The position numbers were made by a program, and so were the translations under genes. Below are positions 10,736 to 22,906 of a stretch of DNA of 64,000 nucleotides, piece after piece (the stretch's first letter is position 1; each line of letters begins with the position of its first letter). The notes below the pieces were generated by a model. The model was not told the DNA's origin, searched no databases, and saw nothing but the letters and a program-made list of their open reading frames with translations. The stretch is from Papilionanthe hookeriana x Papilionanthe teres (lineage: Eukaryota; Streptophyta; Magnoliopsida; Asparagales; Orchidaceae). Location: positions 95,614,805 through 95,678,804 of the forward strand of contig CM040428.1 in assembly GCA_022702705.1 (NCBI GenBank). The letters run 5' to 3'.

Positions 10736-10945
10736 CTATGCTAAGCAAATATTCAGATCAAGTAAAGCCTTGATCAAATTTTCTCTCGTCTCCTTCGACA
10801 GGATCATAGTGTCGTAAATGCTTAGTTTGGTTGTTAACTTCTTGAGATGAGCTAGTATGTTATAACCCACTTTCTTTAAATCTTCAATTTCGTTTCAAAC
10901 TTGTACTTCTCCCATTGCTGGAGGTACTTCTTCTTGAGTAATCAC

Positions 10946-11452
10946 CTATTTTCCTTTATCCATTGGAGCTATCCTTTGCGAGAATACCTTGCCACTTCTT
11001 AAATGTACTTTTGTTATTTCTTCTTCTTCCAGACCCAGAGATTCTTCTATTACTGTATTTGGTTCTTCCGTATCTGAAAAGTCCACATTGATGGAAAGTG
11101 GATTTCCTTTGCATTCGAGGACTGGCTCCTCGCTTCTGGTGCTGTCGTAGCTGGTGTTGTCGATATCTTCTTCGTTTTTGTCAACATTCTCATTGGGAAC
11201 AATCATGATTTGAGGATCATTTTGGGAATTGAAATTGGGGTTAGAGAGGTTGTGATTAGTTACGTCATCACTAGAAACAGTAAGAACGTAGCCAACATCA
11301 TTTCTATTATTATTATAAGACCCTTGAGGGGCATAAAGATAATGGTACGAAGTCAAGGGTTCGAGGGGTTTCACCCCTGAATCCGAAATAACCAATTTAA
11401 TAGGGGCAGCCTTTATCCTACCCTTCGTGCGATCATCTTTAATTTCATTCAC
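10946..11452 (-). pseudogene. Tat-A gag-protease linker region
   Basis: A 168-codon open frame, acidic and asparagine-rich (NRNDVGYVLTVSSDDVTNHN, ENVDKNEEDIDN), ending with TKVHLRSGKVFS. LRSGK is a widely shared word just upstream of plant gypsy proteases. The homologous Tat-C region is 53582-54254. Confidence 0.75.
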
Positions 11453-11459
11453 GATTGGC

Positions 11460-12840
11460 TTTTTCCTCTATTCTTATCACGGTGGCCTCCTCGGTGAAGT
11501 CTTCACCTTGGATTGGGTTGGCGGTAGACTCCGGACGATAGCTTTCTTTGAAGTAGACTAGATCTGATCCAGGACTTTCTTGAGCCTATTCCAAATTGTG
11601 CTCGATCTGCCCTTACCGGTATATGGATCAATCGAAGAGATTAGCTCGGCTAAAATCATGTTTATAGAATCTCTTTCAAGTTTTTTCAAGTATTCCTTTG
11701 GTATTGTTATATTTCCTTCTTTGTAATTTCGCTCGAGCCAATCCTTGAAACTGAAGCAGGTTTCTATGGTTTATCCGAGCATCCAGTGGTAAGGGCAGAA
11801 GTTGGGCTGATCCATCTTGTCCATCTCTTCTGGCTTCTTTGGCTCGGGTAATCTAAACTCGAGATTCTTCATTAAATTCCTAAACATCTTTGCTACGATG
11901 TGGTTTTTGAAGAGTAGTTCCTACGTAGCCGTTCTGACATTGTCGGACCCTATCATCCATTTGTCCTGTATGACCTCTGCTGCTAACCAAACTAACTACT
12001 ATGTTGTGCACAAGGCTGACCATACTGCTGAAGCTGACTGTACTGAGGCGATTGACTATGCTGCTGTGGCAACTTCTCAGGCTGAATCCTCATTGGCCAC
12101 TTTCCTTTGTCGACCATTGTCACTATGCCAGATCTCTTCTCGTATGCTTTAGCAGGTTTTGTCTTCTCTGTCTTTTCTGTAGGTTCCATGTGCTTGATTT
12201 CTTCTTGTAAGATGCTGGCTTTACTGAGTAGCTTCTCGAAGGACTTGATGGTGAGATCTTTAAGCATGAAGGCTACCGGACCATGAAAACTCTTGAGTAG
12301 TATCTCGATCACGTGCTGCTCTTGTAGCTGAGGTTCACTATTCATGCTTAAGTTTCTCCATCTCAGAATGTAGTCGACCAAAGTCTCGTCGGGCTTCTGC
12401 CACTCCACCATGAGATCTCATATGGTAACATGATGCCAGACACTGGAAAATCTTTTCACAAATATGTTTTCCTTTTCTGCAAAAGTCTTTACTGATCCAT
12501 TGTGAAGCTAGCTATACCAATCAAATGCTATTCCTGACAGGTTGCTGACAAACTGATGGAACAACAAAGCTGCACTTCCTCCTGTGTTGCAACAACTAGC
12601 TATGAAGTGTGCTATGTGCTGGCGAAGATTTCTTGTCCCGTTGAACGTCTTGAAAGTCGGGGGACACGAAGCCTTTGGGGTAAGGCACGTCATCAAACTC
12701 CTCCGGGTAAGGCCTACCCTTTGAAACTGATGCTCCACCTTTGAACTAAGCCAAGGCCTCCCTACCTTGATGTTCGACCATCTGCTTAATGTACTTTTCT
12801 ACCGGGCTAGGAGTTGGATCTCTTCTCGGTGGTTTGTCTT
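11460..12840 (-). pseudogene. gag: Tat-A gag, capsid and zinc-knuckle region
   Basis: Gag structural domain of the Tat lineage in three frame pieces. Positions 12508-12738 hold CPPTFKTFNGTRNLRQHIAHF and SNLSGIAFDWYS. Positions 11992-12411 hold MVEWQKPDETLVDYILRWRN, LLKSFHGPVAFML and a glutamine-rich tail. Around 11750-11830 is QPNFCPYHW followed by TIETCFSFKDWLE, which resembles the CxYHxxxGHxTEEC zinc-binding segment. Stops and frameshifts separate the pieces. The plus-strand open frames at 11817-12210 and 12556-12744 are antisense shadows. Confidence 0.85.
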
Positions 12841-12912
12841 CATTGGCAAAAGCAATTTCTCTTCTTTCATCGGAGATGTGTATGATTTCGGGTTGGTTAA
12901 TCTCCGGAGACG

Positions 12913-13440
12913 CTATGGGACTTGATGTGTCTGCCCGCGGATGGTAGCCATGGTGGTCATGGCGGGGGTCATCTCCTCTATTTTCTTCTCCAAATGGCTA
13001 ATCTGTTCATCTATTGTCGGGATGGTCGTCTGAAGCTCATCTATAGTGTTCTCCTCACTAGGTGCCTCGTGCGCAGATAACGTGGATCGAGTTTCGACCA
13101 TATTAATTTCCATGAATCCTTCATCCATGTAATCTGACAAGAAGTAATCCTCATCATCAATATCCAACCCTCATTGTTTGGCTAACTCAAAAATTTCTGC
13201 TCGGAGCTTTTAAACTTTATCATCAACTATTTTCTTTTTAGTCAGTTTTAAATCTGCAGGTTTCCATATACTGTCACTTTTCTCTGCAACTGATTTAGAA
13301 GCAACGGTGGTAGTCGCAATAGGAATATCGGACTCATGATCCATTTTGTGGTCAACAAACCTTTCTGAATGAACGAGTACAACACCTTTCGGTAACCACA
13401 CTTTCCTCTTAAAAGTCAACTCCTTGAGATGATGTGTCTC
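12913..13440 (-). pseudogene. gag: Tat-A N-terminal gag region
   Basis: Two open pieces. Positions 13210-13419 begin MTFKRKVWLPKGVVLVHSER. Positions 12913-13167 begin MDIDDEDYFLSDYMDEGF and continue with a predicted helical stretch IDEQISHLEKKIEEM. They are joined by KLRAEIFELAKQ with stops on either side. The same order appears in Tat-C at about 55650-55930. Tat-C loses homology at the position equal to about 13255. Confidence 0.7.
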
Positions 13441-15042
13441 GGTGGGGACATCGGGGCAACGAGGGGAAGTGTGCTTCCTAAAGTGTAGACCATGTACAGA
13501 GGAGAATAATCCTCTATCATTCTTTCTCTTTCAGAGTTCCTTATGATCATCGACAGCTGGTACTCTTGGGCCCAGCTGGGACTTGACTCACCTGCTTATC
13601 ATAGGTGTCAGAACGACAGTAGTATCATCTGTAGCAGCTGTATCAACACATTTTCCCAAATGGTGTTTGACGGAAACTCAGACGGGTCTTTCCATTTTTA
13701 GAATTTTATCCTTAATTTCAGGGGATATTGCATATCCCATCCTCTTGAGGAGCTTGGTGACAGAACAACCTTTTATCCGAGACAACCTTCATAGAAGGTT
13801 GTGAGCTCGGGTGAAAGGTGTAGGCCTCTCCCTCACTTTATCACGACTTTGTGGTGCTGGAAGTGTAGTGATAATCTTATGGAGGCTCTCATCTTCAGTA
13901 GTGTCCACTAATGGGTGGAACCTGTTACCTCGAAGAAGTAGAGAGGTATCTGGTAAATCGAGTTCCTCCTTTTGAGAAATCTCATCAATTACTGGTAGAC
14001 TTGCAACTTGTGCCCTGGCAGCCTTGCGAATCCTGCAGTTCAGGTTTCTTATTTAAGATTTGGTTGGCAGGGGAGGCCTAGAACTTGAGCCAATCTCGAA
14101 GACTGACGGTGGGGCAAGAAAGGTATCATCAAAATTATCTTAATGCAGAATTTCTTTCCCTTGGCAGACGGGAAAGAAGGTGCAGTGACGGCGAAGTCGG
14201 TGGCAGTAGAGGTGATAAAACTTCTTAGCACGGAGACAACGGATCCAATGGGAGCAGTGGTTACTTTCACCTTGTTAGCAGAAGAGAAATCTTCATGTGA
14301 GTTCAGATCGAACTCAGCGGACGGTTCTTGAACTTTAGAAGTGTCAACTTTCACGACCACGAACAGGGCTTTTCCGAGTACGACTTCAAACTCACTGATG
14401 CTGGTCCTGAACTGAATCATCGGTGCTGCAAGAGGAGCCTCGCGGGAGTAGGGCAAGTTGCAGGAGAAAGTCAGCATAGGGGTTGACATCTTCAACTGTC
14501 AAGAGAAGCATCCGAAGGTTAGTGAGGGCCAAAAACCTTGTCATCATAGTGCAAACACTAGGAAAAAGGTTGTTCTGTGAACTGGGAAAATTTCATTTCA
14601 TTTTAATATTTTATTATCTTTTTGTTTCATTTTTAGGTTTTCATGTGTTTGTTAAAAGGAATCTTAAGTTTTAAAGCCTAGTGGATCAATCTGCCAAAGA
14701 CAGGATTGAACCCGGGAGATACAAAAAGGAGGTGAAGTATGAGACCCTCTCGGAGATCGCCTTCATAACATAGATTGCCTTAGCAAAATTTGCTCGCTGA
14801 CACACCTGTTGGGAGTCCGACCCTACAAGATCTAAAAGAAAACATAAAGAATCCTGAACCCTTCTGTTTAGGAGTGACCAAACAGACGGTCATGAAATTC
14901 AGAGGAGTTGATCACACTTTATAATAAAGGAAATGGGTGAAGTGTGTCAATGAAAGAATGGTAATCTGGCTCAAGAGGGACATGAGCACATTACTGATAT
15001 ACGAATATAGTATTTCCTGATCTTAATGAAGAGAGAAACTAT
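13441..15042 (-). other. Tat-A long leader with an upstream open frame
   Basis: About 1.6 kb separates the primer site from gag. Tat/Ogre elements often carry an additional ORF upstream of gag. The only sizeable minus-strand frame here is 14049-14495 (148 codons), which opens MKMSTPMLTFSCNLPYSR and shows no motif I recognise. Serine/proline-rich composition and the absence of a second copy in the window (Tat-C lacks this part) leave its reality open. The overlapping plus-strand frame 14143-14331 is a shadow. Confidence 0.5.
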
Positions 15043-15059
15043 CCCCAGCGGAGTCGCCA
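15043..15059 (-). promoter_or_regulatory. Primer-binding site of Tat-A (tRNA-Arg type)
   Basis: The plus strand reads ccccagcggagtcgcca, which corresponds to the tRNA-Arg 3' end typically used by Ogre/Tat elements. It lies 6 bp from the LTR edge at 15066. No other copy of this site is present in the window. Confidence 0.88.
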
Positions 15060-15424
15060 GAAAACTGTCGGCCGTTAAAATTGTTCCCATTTTTTTTTGA
15101 AAAGGTTTAAGACATAGTTTTATAAAAATTGAATTTTGATTTATTTTAATATATATATGGATTTTGAAAATAATATTTTAATTTTGATGAATACAAAAAC
15201 AAACTGGTTTCATATAAATGTTAGTTTACATAATCAAGCGATTCATCACAAGACATGTACCTATCCCGAAGAATAGATACATGGCTTGGGGTGAGGCTTG
15301 ATCAAATAAACTAAAGAATTCATGACATCCGTTTGGTCTGCTAACCATTGTTGAATAACAATTTCTCCTATCTAATATGAAGGAATTAGATAGGCTTTAT
15401 ATAAATATGGGGTTTTTAAGTTTC

Positions 15425-15446
15425 CTATAAGGGCAAGCCCCTATAG
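15425..15446. repeat. Conserved 22-bp dyad in Tat LTR
   Basis: Arms CTATA-x-GGGC and GCCC-x-TATAG flank a two-base AA loop. The same structure is at 34836-34855 (Tat-B, slightly shortened) and 56340-56361 (Tat-C), although surrounding sequence has drifted. On the element strand it lies 300-400 bp from the 3' end of the LTR. Confidence 0.75.
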
Positions 15447-18400
15447 CTAATTACATCTTAGATAACCGAAGACACCTAAGAAAACTCATGAAATAGATCA
15501 TGAAATATTTATATTCATGACTTCCAAAGGTAAGGTTTTCAAAGAGAATGTGATAATAAAAAATTCAATAGGTGAATGGCTCAAGTTTTGGAACATTTGA
15601 TTTTATCAGAAATAAAAGGAGAGATGGTTAAGTGAAGGACATAGATTCAAGGAAAATCTTGATGTCTTCCCAAACTATCCTATGGTTTGGCTTTGGTTTA
15701 AGACATAAATTTCATATTTCATCTTTTCAATTTTATTATTTAGGACTTGCATTAACTTGATACTGATCATGTGAATGGCCTCGAAGATTTGAGGATTTAT
15801 GCCATACCCGATGACAACCTTGGAATCCTAAGATGAGTTATGGCTTATGTTGCACAACATGGTTATGCAAGGGCCTAAGGAAAAGGAGAAGATTTATGCT
15901 GCACTAAGCAGGCTACCATGAAGTCTTGTGGCTTATTGTTTTAATTTCTAAGGAGTTTTGCTATTGAAGATGGCCGTGCTACCCACCATGTATGCTCCAA
16001 GCTCCTCGTTGTAGCAAGTTTAGCTTAAAAAAGTGTCAATTTAAGAGAGAAATGAAGTGACATGTTTTAGAAATATTTAAATTGAGGTGTCTTAATTTTT
16101 TATTAGGGGAACATTAAAGTTAATTATACGACACCGGTTAAGATCCCACGGTTCCATCATTCTAGCACCATTATTTTCATCTGATTCACTTAGTCCAAAT
16201 GAATATACTAAGCTTAACTTAATGAGTTCCATACTTTTATTTATACCATGAGAAACCCCATTAGCAACACGTAGCTTACCTCCTCCGGGGGATTCCCGAT
16301 CATCCAATGAGGCATTTTAATTTAGTTGCAATTGTGGCTTTTTTGTGATTAAATTTTGAGTTGTTTTATATTTTGAATATTATGACAGTGAATTTTATCT
16401 TGTCTTCATTTTTAAATTTTAATTTTTGGTCTCAGTTTTGTGGCTAACCTACAGGTTTCAGTTTTCATGCAGGGTGACATTATTATTTAGCATGAAAATT
16501 TGCAAGGAAAGAAGGTACAGTAGAGTGTAGGTAAGTAAATTGCAATAAAATAAAAACATACCTAGTAGGTCTTCCCGTCATCTCCACCTCAAACTTTAGT
16601 ATTCTTATTATAAACATTTATAATTTGTAGGAAAGTAGAACCTATGGATATGTTCGTCATAAGTTTACAAAGTCCTAGGTCATAACCTGGTGGGTCCTAT
16701 TCATTTATTTGAGAGATATATATTTTATTTAATAAATATGATAGGTCCATTTGTCCTACAAGGTGTCCATAAGACTTGTGAAAAGATCCAAGAAAGGCCC
16801 AACTATTTAACAATACTTTTGAGTTTCCCTGAGGTCCTTTTGGAGTTATCATAGTTATTAAATGATGTATCTGTTTCATACCCTTATGCTCAGTGAGCCA
16901 AAGCATTAGTCACCCCGAAAGGCGGGGTAGTTATCATTTGGTGCTTTACTTAGGAATTATGAGACTGGGCCTTTAGAGGGAAAATTTAACTTATGGAAGA
17001 ATTTATCAAATTTTTATGGGCATGTAGTGTTTCAAATGTAGTTTAAAATTAACTATATTTTCTTTTCTAACTCCTATTAGTTAATTCCTTTGATTAAGCC
17101 TAGCTCACTATTAAGCCCTTAAAATTTTTGTAGGTATTTTCATGTCTTAAAAAAAAGGAAATAAAATGACCTTCATAATTATGATTCTTATCAAAATATT
17201 GAATTATCATTTAAACATCAAATGAAGAGGTATTAAATTAGTGGAATATTAACTTCCAAAATCATCCCCTAAGCTTAAGGCTCTTTTTAATTTGATTTTC
17301 TTCCAAATTATGTTAATTAAGGAAATTTAAATATTTAATTTTGGTGTGAAAAAATTGCAATGGGTTTCTACCATTTTTCCCTTGATGTTTCAATCATCCA
17401 AACATAATGATTAAGGTCATTTATTGCCCTTTCCCCATTTTAACTAAGTCTAAGTATTGATTAAGGCTAAATTATTCAAAATTACAATTTTACCTCTAAA
17501 GACCTTTATCACTTCATAATTCATTAAATAGCTCAAATGACTTTAAAACTTTAATGTGACCTCACCTATGGGTTAATTAAAACATTAGAGGAGAAAATGT
17601 GATTTTTTCAAATTTTAATTTAATTTATATATTTATTTTAATTCAAAAAGAGGGATTTTCAATTAAAATTCAATAAATTATCCAAAATAACACCCCTAAC
17701 CTTGAAATTTTTATTTGAGGTAGATCAAGACCAGAGGACCACTTGGACCAAGTTTCATAATTTTTTGAGTTTTAATTTAATTATAAGAATTATTCTAAGT
17801 TCTAGAGTTTTAATAAATTATAAAATATTTTATAGGTTGAAAATTCAATTATATATTTTTCATAAGTCCCTCTAAGGTTAGGAAACCTAGAGAAATAAAT
17901 TTTATATTTTTTGATTTTTATTTTAATTATTAGAATTATTTTAGTGGAAAATTAAGGAAATTCATTTTTAGCCTTTTAAAAAATGATATAAGCCTTTAAA
18001 TTTTAATATTTTGATTTAGAGGCTTCAGAAAGTTATGTGGATGGTTCATAAGTGATTAGGAGACCAAATGTAATAATTTAATGATTTTTAGTATTTTTGT
18101 GATTTTTATTATTTTTTAATTATTTAAATATTTAAAATATAGTTAAAAATGATAATTTTAATAAAATTCCAATTTTATTTTTAGAAAATTCCTCTGATCA
18201 CAGAGAACTCCAAAAATCAATTTGACAATTTTTTTTGAGTTGTGTTTTAATTATTAAAATTAGTTTAATGTTTAAAATTATCATTTCACTTAGAATATTC
18301 ATTTCGATGGCTAAATGAACTCCAAATGTCATGAAATTTTTATGGGGAGTTCTCTGACCTTTAAAATTTAATGGAGATATATTTTCCCGTAATTTACATT

Positions 18401-18917
18401 TATATATAATCAAATTTATTTCTTATTGATAATTAAGCCTTAATTACTATTAGAGTTATTTTTAGTGACTTAAATCAAATTTCTATTTTTCCTAGGGTCC
18501 TCTGGTCGAAGGGAACCTACTATATATTTTCTGGAAATTTCTAATCAACATGCTAATTATTAGATTTAATTTATCAAAAAAAATGCAAAAACTTGGAAGA
18601 TATTGATCTTCTCATAGCGTTCTCCTATAACCTTGGAAAAATCAGTGAAGATCCCCTATGACAGAGGCTATAACATGCTAAAATGGCAATCCATGGTGAG
18701 ATGTCCTTATGAATGGAGAATTAAAATACTACATAAAGTATTTAATTAATTAAAAATCATACATGCATCAAATAAATTTTAAACTATTCCCACATTATTT
18801 TCCTTTATTCACTGAGTAAGAGGGTATTTTTATCATATTTTTATGATTTTTTACACCAAGTTATAAATTTTTAAAGTTTAGGTGATTTAAATAATTTAGA
18901 AAATCCATATTTTCCTA

Positions 18918-19130
18918 CTTAAACAGCTCAGCGCCGCTTCAACCTATAGTGGATCAAAGTATCACGCGGCGCGCTCCCATTTTACGCCGCCATCTGACGG
19001 GATGCTACGTGGTCGGCTGTCCTTTCCATCTTCTCGTCCGGCGCAATCAGAGCCGTCCAACAGAAACACCCACGATCCAATGACTGCCTGTCTTCGTCCC
19101 CATCTGGTGTGATCCTGTGATCGTCCACAC
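18918..19130. other. CpG-rich island in Tat-A LTR
   Basis: A block rich in GCGCC, CGGCG and CCGTCC words within AT-rich LTR. The corresponding block is at about 60080-60195 in Tat-C and 63140-63370 in the inverted LTR. It could be a promoter-proximal element, but I see no certain TATA box beside it. Confidence 0.55.
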
Positions 19131-19859
19131 TAAAACCCTAATTTCTCGAGCTATACTCAACTAAATCACTTTGGGTTTGATCCTATGGACTTGTCTAAGC
19201 ATGGCGAACATATCCATACGGCTAAGCATGGTTTAAATCAACCCTAATTGCATGGAGAATTCAGAGAAGCTTGGAAATAAGGAGAGGTCAATACCTTAGC
19301 TTTGAGAAGTGAATCTTTGATCTCAGATACTCTACACCTTCGTTGGAGTCCCAAGAGCTCAGGGTTGAGCCTCTTACCTTGGTGAATTGCCTAGGTATGA
19401 AAGTGACCAGACCCGATTTGGAGCTTTGATGGAAGTCTCTATTGGAGTGGCCTAGTGATGGGGCTTTCAGTGAGGAACTTCTTCTCTTGTTGTGGAGATG
19501 GTGTGTGTGAGTTTAATTTGGCTTTGGTGAAGCTTTGGAGGATGTCCTATTTTTAGCCTGAATTTGGACTTCAAAATTGAGGTGGTCAATGGGTTCAAAC
19601 CAGGAATGCAGTGGGGATTGAGTTCTCTGTGCTGTGTGAAGGATTTAGAGTGATTTGGGTAGAGTTTTGTTAATTTCTAGTTCAGCCAACCTTTTTGGCC
19701 CTGAAGGGTGCTGGCTTAAATAGCCATGGCAGGGGTGGCTGCCAGGGCTCCAACTCAGGTGCAATGCACTGCCTAGGTGGAGTGCTGAAGAGCTCCCATG
19801 AAAATCTTGGGCTGAGTTGGCCATAGGGTGGAGATTGGGTTTAGTCAAGTGTGAGGTGG

Positions 19860-21250
19860 CTCTCGGTTTGGGCTCCTCCGATGACTAGGCTAGCCAGCCA
19901 GGCCAGGGAAAGTGGCTAGTGGGTCAAGTGAGCCAGTGGGCAAGCCATCATGGGGTGAGCTTAAGTGGTTAATGCATTATGGAAAATCTCCCATAAGTTT
20001 AACCATTTAAAGGAGGAGATCACCTAATTTGGTGGACCTTTGGTCCATGGATCCACTAGGGTGGGTTAGGTGGGTCTAGCCTAGTCCCTAGGGTCAACTT
20101 ATTGGCTGTGGAGTGGTTGGTTTGGTCACATTTGGTTCAATTTGAATAAATTTGGTCATGGGTGGGTTCATTTGGGTCACCTTGGTTCTAAAATGTGCTA
20201 ACTTAGGTTTGAGCTTGAATTAAGCCCAATTGATTGAGCAATATTGTGTATATGGTTGTCATAAATGGTTTAGTGAAGGATAAGGGTTGTTTTGGATTTG
20301 TTTGGGGGATTAATTTGGCTTGATTTGAGATTTTGGTCACATTGGGGCAAGTTGGGTTAACTTCAGTTTAGGTTAGGTTAGGTTTTGGCCCAAGGCCAAT
20401 TGAAGGTTCCAAATGGTCTAGGGTGATGTCATAAAGAGTTCCTAACATCAATTGGTGGAAATTTTGGGAGTAGGCCAATCAATTTGGGAGATTTTGGGCA
20501 TATAGCATATTTGGGTCAAAATGTGGGGTTTTGTACTTTAAGTGGGTTTGTGTGAGACTTGGGCTCAAATTTAGGGCAATTGATGGTTCAATAAATTTTA
20601 GGGAAGTATTATGAAGAGTTAAGAATTCAAATTGGGGAGGAATTGATTGACGTTAGGTGAATTTACGGGATTTGGGTCACTTCGGCAAAATTGGAGATTT
20701 TGAGTTTTAAGTGGAATTAAACTTAAATGTTGATCAATTTAAGCTTTGATTTGGTTTATATTTCCATTGTAGATGTTTAATTAAGGTTTGGAATTGAAAT
20801 TGGGCAAGATTGGGGTCAATTGGGTAGACATTGGGTTTAATTTGGGCACTTTTGGGTTAAATGAGTAAAATTAGGGTTTTTGGTTAAATTGGGCTTAATT
20901 GGCCAAATTGAGTCATGGTAGTTGAGAGAAATGAAATTGGGAATATTTGGGAGGTTTTGGGAATTTATGGGAGTTTTTGGAATTTTTGGAATTTTGGGCT
21001 AAGAAGGTCATTTTGGTCATATTAGGGTTTTTTTTGGAAAATTTGACAATTTTGGGTAATTTTTGTTAATTTGAGTGGTAGGGAGTATTTTGGAATGAGT
21101 TTTGGAGAAAAATGGGCAATTTTGGAAAATTTGGCGAATTTTAGGGTTTTGGGGTTATTTTGGGTATTTTGGGTATTTTTGTTATTTTAGGGATTTTTGG
21201 GCAAAGGTGTTAGAAATTTGAAGTTTTTGGGAAAACTGGGATTGGTTGAA
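19860..21250. repeat. Strand-asymmetric G/T-rich degenerate repeat in Tat-A LTR
   Basis: The plus strand is dominated by imperfect copies of words such as TTTGGGTCA, AATTTGGG and TTGGGTAATTTT for over 1.3 kb, with very few C runs. The inverted LTR shows the complementary C/A-rich form at about 60660-61900. No coding pattern is evident. Confidence 0.65.
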
Positions 21251-21721
21251 AGTGTGTAATATTTCATTGTTTAGGTTGAGCCATGGACCAAGGGTCATCC
21301 TCATTTGGTCCTCTATGTCTTAGTACTAGCCAAACCCTAGCCTGAGGCTAATGGCTTGAGAAAACCACTTACATGAGTTTCCAAAGAGTTAGGGGATCAA
21401 AGGTGATGTGCCTTGTTTAGGGTTGTGAGTGTGTAGTGTAAGTGTGGTGTAAGGTCCAGATCTCCCAAGGTAGATCCTAAGGTCTGACCACCTATAGGAG
21501 ACTTCCCCTGGGCTTACTTATGCTTGGTCTCTTCCTCCCAAAAACTAGAGGTTAGGTCTTAAGCATATGAAAATTCCCAGTGAAGTGAGAAAAGTTTGAA
21601 TTTTTAAGGGATAAGGGCTCCATGACTAGTATTCTAAGAAAGTCACCAGAAGAGTCCTATGGCTAGACCCTAGGCTATTCTAATGATAGACTGGACCTCA
21701 ACCAAAAGTGAGGTCACCACA

Positions 21722-22906
21722 TATATTAACACTTAATTGGCCAAATGAAGAAGTAAATGAAGTGCAATGTTTTGAATCATCACAACTTCTTCCAACATTG
21801 ATTTCCTAATCTTCACACAACACCCATTCACAACTTATCCACTTTATCATTTTAAGGAAAAAGATAAAGTAAACTACTAAGAATTCATGGAGAAAATAAC
21901 ATCAGAACTTGGTTCAAAAATAGAAATCATAGTGAAAACACAAAAAGTCTTAACTAAATTCCAAATGTAATAACAAAGATAAAGAGTTATATGAAAATCC
22001 TCTCCACTAAGTTCCTTTGAAAACTTTGCTTTTCCTTACTATACTCAATAGAGGGTGGCACCCAACTTTAGGGATTTCAATTCTCTGTTATATCCTCAAT
22101 ACAAATTATTTTTAAGTTAGTAGAAATGGTGAAGTAGAGTGGTGTGTTACTAATAACTCTCCTACACAATAAACATAAACTAGAAACTCTCCAACAACAA
22201 TCAATCTTTCTGATCATCAAGTCCTCTTTTAATCATTTTTCAACAGTTACCTTCGTATCTTTTCAAATTGTGTCCAGATTCAATGAATCCTCTAAGAGAT
22301 GCATCCATTCAAGTGTAATTTAATTTAATTTTGGCACCAATAAAAATTTACCCTCGTTTGTCCCAAGAGATGCCTCAGACACCTCTTCAAAATGGCGCCT
22401 AAAATTAAATAACTCCTCTTTAGTAAATTCCATGTGTAAGCGCAAGATCTCGATGCTTAGCCACGAGGCTCCTGGCGTGCAAGCTCCAGAACTAGGCGCA
22501 TAGCTGTGGGGCTCTGGTGCGTAAGCACAAGTCCAACACTTAGCTGCCACAGATTAATTTTGCACCTTTCTTCATTTTTTCTCCAAATTTGGTTCTTTTA
22601 CACTCATTTTATAGCAATCTTCCATACCTGCAAGAAAAATAAAAAAATACAATATCATCAAAAATAAGTATAAAAATGTGTATAAAAGTACTATATATTT
22701 TAGGTGTATCACTTAGCCACCAAAGATCAATTTTGCACATTTCTTCATTTTTGCTCCAAATTTGATCCTTTTTCACTCCATTCATCACAATCATCCATTT
22801 AATTTTTCCTACAAAAAAATACACAAAATACCTTCTATTGAAGTGTAATATCATCAAAAATAGGTATAAAAATGTGCATAAAATACTATATATTTTTGGT
22901 GTATCA
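21722..22906 (-). repeat. Partial Athila LTR (family 2), U3 side
   Basis: Aligns with the Athila-2 LTR from about 38830 onward (aagtaaatgaagtgcaa and following), and ends GTATCA at 22906. Its other part is missing because the Tat-A LTR abuts it at 21721. It carries TTAG-type GC dyads at 22436-22547 and a tandem duplication of its terminal part (separate entry). At 22907 it abuts the interior of another Athila LTR. Confidence 0.8.
22535..22906. repeat. Tandem duplication of the U3 end of an Athila LTR
   Basis: Two adjacent units, about 22535-22707 and 22708-22906, both start CTTAGC..CCA, run through TTTTGCAC, TTTCTTCATTTTT and CTCCAAATTTG, and end GGTGTATCA. The second unit keeps the conserved CTTTAA-type box better than the first. 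Confidence 0.75.

Larger units (their letters stand above)
9405..21721 (-). mobile_element. Tat-A: Tat/Ogre-lineage Ty3/gypsy retrotransposon, lacking RT to 3' LTR
   Basis: Order on the minus strand: LTR (15066-21721), tRNA-Arg primer site, long leader, gag, protease, pre-RT linker; the element then stops near 9405. RT, RNase H, integrase and the 3' LTR are missing. The primer tRNA, large LTR, long leader and gag/protease text fit the Tat/Ogre lineage. The far LTR end lies inside an Athila LTR that resumes at 21722, so Tat-A inserted into that LTR. The truncated left side needs a further deletion or recombination. Confidence 0.85.
15066..21721 (-). repeat. Tat-A LTR, about 6.66 kb
   Basis: Begins TGTCGG on the plus strand and ends near GAGGTCACCACA. 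The end is confirmed by an inverted copy at 60196 starting TGTTGACCTCA. Sub-regions on the plus strand: a conserved dyad block (15240-15450), AT-rich sequence to 18900, a CpG-rich island (18918-19130), then a guanine/thymine-rich stretch (about 19860-21250). Homologous LTRs are Tat-B (34535-~37975), Tat-C (55947-60195) and the inverted LTR (60196-64000). No credible gene is seen inside. Confidence 0.85.

Noticed and set aside
14690..14720. GATTGAACCCGGGAG resembling a tRNA B box
   Set aside because: No A box or cloverleaf can be drawn around it; it lies in the Tat-A leader.
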